A DNA stretch of 64,000 bases, taken from Chromera velia. Taxonomy: Eukaryota > Sar > Chromeraceae. The stretch covers positions 5,001-69,000 of the forward strand of contig JAHBMJ010003676.1 in NCBI GenBank assembly GCA_018398765.1, given 5' to 3'. Of this stretch, positions 59,565 to 64,000 are shown piece after piece. The notes beneath the pieces were generated by a model. That model made no database searches. It was not told where the DNA came from and worked only from the letters and a program-made list of their open reading frames with translations. The position numbers and the translations under genes were made by a program. Numbering within the stretch: the stretch's first letter is position 1; each line of letters opens with the position of its first letter.

Positions 59565-62500
59565 TCACTTAAAGTAAGGTTTGTCTGCCATCTCGGACAA
59601 GTCAGGAACTTCGAGGTGCCCGGCATTTGACGAGCAGAAGCCCTCAAGGACCCCGGCAGTTGGGTCCCCAGAAGAAGCCCTTGAGACTCTTCGGTAGTTT
59701 TCGTAAAACTCCGGACACCACTCTCTCGGGGGAATCATGTGGGAGACCCAACGAGCGAAGTCCTCCAGAGAACACACAAGGGACGACGCAGAAGAAGAAG
59801 AAGAAGAAGAAGGCTGTTCTGATGAACCTTCACCTCCTGAGTGGGAGTCGGTCTGAGAATGACTAGAGGAGACTGACCTAGAGGGGGAGTCCGACTTGGA
59901 GGGAAAGTGAAGGGGGGGACAGGGATTGATGGACTCGCCATTGAAGCTCAACGTCACTGCACGTTCCATGGGGATGTTTCTTCCCCCACCCTCTCCTTTT
60001 CCCCCTTCCCCAGTCTCCGTAGAAGAAGAAGAAGGAGAAGAAGAAGAAGAAGCAGAGGGGCGCTCCCAGAGTTCCCACACAAGCGCAGATCCCCAAGGAG
60101 GCCTCCTGGCTCCTCTCTGTCTGTCCAGAAGTCCTAACAGAGCCGTCATGTCGCTGTCACTCATCACCTGAACATGCACACACACACACGCACATACATA
60201 CGCATGCGTACAGAGAAAGAGAGAGAGGCATCCGATCAAACTGAATGTCTGCGCAGAGCGACCGGAGTGTGTTCTGCCCGTTCCTTCTTCTCCTTGAAAT
60301 CAGATTGAAAACCAACAGACGGGATTGGGAGTCAAGCAAACGTGCAAATACGGAGCGAGCCATTCCGAGTTTTAATTTTCCGAGCTTCCTTCCATCGGTA
60401 CCTGAATGAAGAGCCTTTCGGAGGATTCTCCTTGAAGAGCTGCAACGAATCTGTCCAGGAGAACGTAGAAGAAGTACCCGTAAGCCTGCATGCCCCATGC
60501 AGCAAATAAAAAAGAAAAATCCAGAAACAGAGGCAAGGATTTAAAATGTTCAAAACTCACGCAGGTACACACGCACACAGCACAGGAAACACAATACAGA
60601 GAGCGGGACCAGACAGACACCTTTCCTCTGACCAGTCACGGACATAAACACACTACCATGAGAGACCCACGGAGGAAAGCGGTCGAAGAAAAAGGGAAGG
60701 ATGCACACACACATAGAAGATCAAGGATACGCAGGCAGAAGTGCCGAGAAAAAAACGGGCAGCCTGAGGTAAACCCAAAATCCCTCCCTGTGCGGAAGAA
60801 TTCTGCTTATTCCGATTGAGAGCGCATGCATACAAAACAAAAACCTCTGCCTCCCCGAGTCGAACTCATCCAGCGTTCTCCCCCATGTACAGCTGTCTCA
60901 AGCACGAGAGAGAAGAAAAGGCACAAATCAGTTGATGAAATAAAGACGCACACTGTCAGACAGACCTGAGACCCATACTCGACGAGTCTCCTTCCTCCCT
61001 CCCTCTCCCTCCAGAAGTCAAATGAAAACAAACGCCAGGAAGTTTCCGCAGTGTCTGCACCTTCCCAGAGAGTGGCGCCCTCGTCGGTCAGAAACGGCTG
61101 CATGCATGCAATGAGATCGAATGAGTGAGAGGGAGCAGACGCCGAAGGGCAGCATGCGAAGTAAAGGGGGTTCTGAGAGGAAAAATATGTGCGCGCCAAG
61201 TGAAAGATATTGGAGCAAACAGACCATTCAGAGAGAGGGCACACAGACAAACGGAAAAGCAGGATGGGAATGGATCACATTGAGGAGACGTTTGATGGAA
61301 GAGGCACACCGGTTGAAGAGATAAAAGAAAGGAAGAAATCAGGGCGCAAAAAAAGTAATTTCAGGACAAAAGAGGTACTTTAAAAGGACAAGCACAAGAA
61401 GCAGGCGGTCTCCACACATCACTCGACAGAGTGTCGCAAAAAAAAAAACGATCCCAGAGGTAGGAAGATGGCGATCGAAACAGTCACGCGAAAGAGGCAA
61501 AGAGGGAAGGGGTGGAGAGGGGGCGCACCGGAGGAACATCAGAGAGTCCGTGACACCTGCAGGCGCCAGACCACAGAGGGGCCATGAATGAAGAAGAAAA
61601 AATAAGACAGGAAGGAAAAAGGAAGAAAAGGAAAGGAAAGGAGGCGATGCGACAAGTCGGAAGAACGAAAATGGCGAAAGTCTTGAATCAATAGGCTATC
61701 AGGGCAGGACAGGGCTGGAGAGAAAAACTGAGAGACGAAAAAGGAAGGTGGGTGTGATGGGTTTGCATGATCATGTGTCTTGCTCTGCCTGTTCAAGAAA
61801 AGTAACCGGAATGGCGCACGCAGCCACACAGAGGTGGACTGAAAGGGAAAGCGAGAGAGGGGGGGAGAGAGTCAGAGGGAGAACCGCATCTTTTCAAAAA
61901 CAAAAGGGACACCTTAAGAAACCTTTTTCAGACCCTGAACACGAAACTTGTTTCTGCGTTTCATCACGCCACCCAACCTCATCCACACTGTACGACGTAG
62001 GGACGTTGCTGAGCACATCCATCTCATTTCATGAAAATTGTGTCTGTATCTGAACGCACACACACTATCCAACCAACAGATCGACTTACTGGTGAACGAC
62101 GGTGCAGTCAAAAACGTTGTCGAGGTACTCCCCCGATTTGTCCTCAGGGGGGACGGGGGAGTGACCTGAAAAGGAAGGTGGGTGTAGGGAGAGAACAGGT
62201 GTTCTGACAGAGAGATTTCATGAGAGTTCGACACCAGACAGAGAGATTTCATGAGAGTTCGACACCAGACAGAGAGATTTCATGAGAGTTCGACACCAGA
62301 TATTATTTTGAAGAGACAGAGCGGAAAGTCCTCACAGACATCCGGTCACACACGCACACCCTGCGCATAATTAGGAAGGAGACACGCAGAAAGGCAGGAA
62401 GGCACGCTTTATTTTCTTTCCTTCTCTGTTTCTTCTTCCAGCAATCCACGATCACAACAGACAGAGAGGCTAGCGGAGACCAACATACAGTCAAACAGAC

Positions 62501-63521
62501 AGTCAGTCTTCTTTTTCTCTTTGCTTGACTAACAGGGCCCATGCATTCGCACCCTGCCAGACAGACAAAGCAGCATTTCCAGTCCTCCCACCGACACCCT
62601 CACCTGTGATTTCGGCGATTCGTTTTGAGAGCTCTGCGGCCTCTCCCCACAGTTCGGACTTGCGCTTCGCATCCCCCTCTTCTTTCCCCATCTCGTCTCG
62701 GGTTCCGTTTCTGCAAGGACAAAGAGGAGGGAAGGACGACATTCACACACGCACATTGGTGTGAAGGGAATTACACATCGCTCGACAGCACACACTCAAG
62801 CAAGGCGGATTCCTCTGCTTCTCTTCATTTATCGCCTTGACGGCCATTTCAACGCCATCGCAACAAAACGGGTACTTTTAAAAAGGAAGGAAGGAAGGAA
62901 AGAAAGAAAGAAAGAAAGAAAGAAAGAAGAGCCGAATTAAGCACTGAATTCACTTGCCTGCAGAGATCCCTCTTGAGAAAGAAGGGCGTCAAGGGAGCCG
63001 AAGGAGACCAATCGGACACGATCACTTTCTCTCTTGGGAACTCTCCAAGTTCCGGCAGCCTCCCTCCGCAGAGACCCCGAAATTCGTGCATCTGCATTCG
63101 TGCATGCTCCATACTCACTCATTCACTTACTCACTCACTCACTCACTCACTCACTTTCTTTCTTAATTGTTCATTCATTCATTTTGTGGGATGGATCGGC
63201 GCCTCTGTGGCTGTACTGACTGATTCAGGAGAGAAACCTCTTCCTTTGAATAGGCGGTTGAGTCAGTGCACGACAGGCCTGTACAGTTAGAAGAAGAGAA
63301 ATATGCGTCACGGCAGAGACAACCTCAAGAAACCGATGCAGCGGCAGGTAGAGAAAAAGAAAGAGGGAAAGAAAGGTCTCACACGTCATCAGCGGACGCA
63401 GACGGAGATTTCGCAGCGGGAGACAAGGAAGGAGAAAGACAGAATGACGACAAAAGACTGTACCCTTTTTGACATTCACATCGTGGATCCCAACAGTGGA
63501 TTGCCCACACGCCGACACAGC

Positions 63522-63558
<37 letters not shown>

Positions 63559-63884
63559 GGACTGACCAGAGTCTGTTCATTTTTTTGTGCCCCATCGCTC
63601 TCTAGGCTCACCTCCCCTCCCCCCTCTCCGTTGCCCGTGCAATTTTCCGAAATGATCTCCCCGTATTCTTTCCGAAACACCTGTCCAAACAGATACCCGT
63701 GCCTGTGTGCAGGGGAGGTCCCGAAGTGGTCCCCGCACTTCCCTGCTGAGGGGGGGTTTGCGTAGGGGTCGGGATTTCTCGAAACATCCCACTCAGACCA
63801 CACTGTGTCAAAGTCAAAATCGCAAAAACGCGCCATTTCGGGATCTGCGGAGCTCAACTCGGGGTGAGAGGGCCAGCACCGGTT
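59565..63884 (-). CDS. Histidine acid phosphatase-like protein, 5' part beyond the window
   Basis: Exons on the minus strand: 63884-63612, 63091-62958, 62710-62604, 62165-62090, 61556-61529 (28 nt), 61097-60966, 60485-60402, 60167-59565. Phase closes, giving 384 residues here; the first exon opens at an acceptor, so coding continues past 64000. Matches to the histidine phosphatase clan (branch 2): HGYLFGQVFRKEYGEII resembles the G-x-x-x-L-G-x-x-x-R-x-x-Y segment after the catalytic RHG; DNVFDCTVVHQCHG resembles the mid-domain H-x-x-H region; MSDSDMTALLGLLD lies at the catalytic HD position; and PPWGSALVWELWE matches the PPYAS-x-x-x-x-EL signature. The His of HD is replaced by Ser and no typical R-S-x-x-x-R-T motif is seen, so activity is doubtful. 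The RHGxRxP motif would be upstream. The C-terminus is a Ser-rich low-complexity stretch. One intron uses a GC donor. Confidence 0.7.
62208..62300. repeat. 31-bp minisatellite, three perfect units, in an intron
   Basis: Units at 62208-62238, 62239-62269 and 62270-62300, each opening CAGAGAGATTTCATGAG, are identical as far as I can see. They lie in the intron between phosphatase exons 62710-62604 and 62165-62090. Confidence 0.92.
62881..62928. repeat. (GGAA)n-(GAAA)n purine tract in an intron
   Basis: Tandem AAGG units followed by AAGA units, on the intron side of the GC-type donor at 62957. Confidence 0.88.
63113..63156. repeat. (ACTC)n microsatellite in an intron
   Basis: ACTC units with ATTC and TTAC variants, equivalent to GAGT on the coding strand. 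The tract lies a short distance upstream of the phosphatase acceptor before 63091. Confidence 0.85.
63516..63555. repeat. (CA)n microsatellite in an intron
   Basis: About 19 CA units, downstream on the coding strand of the phosphatase exon 63884-63612. Confidence 0.9.
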
Positions 63885-64000
63885 CTGCAAGCATGCACAC
63901 AAACCAAAACACACAGGCACGCACGCACATTAAGAGGTAGAAAGAGACAGAATAAGTGCCCGCATTGACTCTGCGAACACGAAACAAACACCTCTTGTGT

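Overview
The window is nuclear DNA from an intron-dense unicellular eukaryote. The evidence is a GRP170-type ER chaperone of at least 28 exons ending in HDEL, a lipid-transfer SMP/C2 protein, multi-exon ankyrin, KH-domain and acid-phosphatase genes, spliceosomal introns throughout, abundant dinucleotide and tetranucleotide microsatellites, and a decayed LINE. Gene style, the very frequent TGCATGCA motif and ankyrin-rich content suggest an alveolate, most likely a chromerid alga such as Chromera. That assignment is inference and was not tested by any search.

Six loci were read exon by exon, and in each the codon phase closes across every proposed intron. Left to right: (1) GRP170/HYOU1 chaperone, + strand, 614-11121. 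(2) Ankyrin-repeat gene, - strand, 22469-16533, running through one in-frame TGA into a pseudokinase/Cys-rich reading frame at 16514-13872. (3) SMP-C2 protein with an internal ILEI/FAM3-like domain, + strand, 24238-32671. (4) KH-domain RNA-binding protein, - strand, 50145-47260. (5) A 1,630-residue protein of unknown function, + strand, 51222-57642. (6) A histidine-acid-phosphatase-like gene, - strand, 63884-59565, whose 5' part lies beyond the window.

Gene orientation alternates strictly. Convergent gene ends at 11-14 kb, 33-47 kb and 58-59.5 kb hold long A+T-rich, gene-free islands, and the second also holds LINE remains. The divergent starts at 22.5-24.2 kb and 50.1-51.2 kb hold a G+C-rich block and a cluster of inverted repeats respectively.

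The most distinctive signals are the following. Many introns begin GTCAGT, and several of these are expanded into tetranucleotide arrays sitting exactly on the donor. Many acceptors read TGCATGCAG. The ankyrin gene is built entirely of phase-0 exons and is separated from a pseudokinase frame by a single TGA. An ILEI-like fold lies inside an SMP/C2 protein. A 752-bp perfect duplication joined by a single N at 11736 is almost certainly an assembly artefact, so the second HDEL-encoding exon should not be read as biology. I found no rRNA, tRNA or CRISPR.
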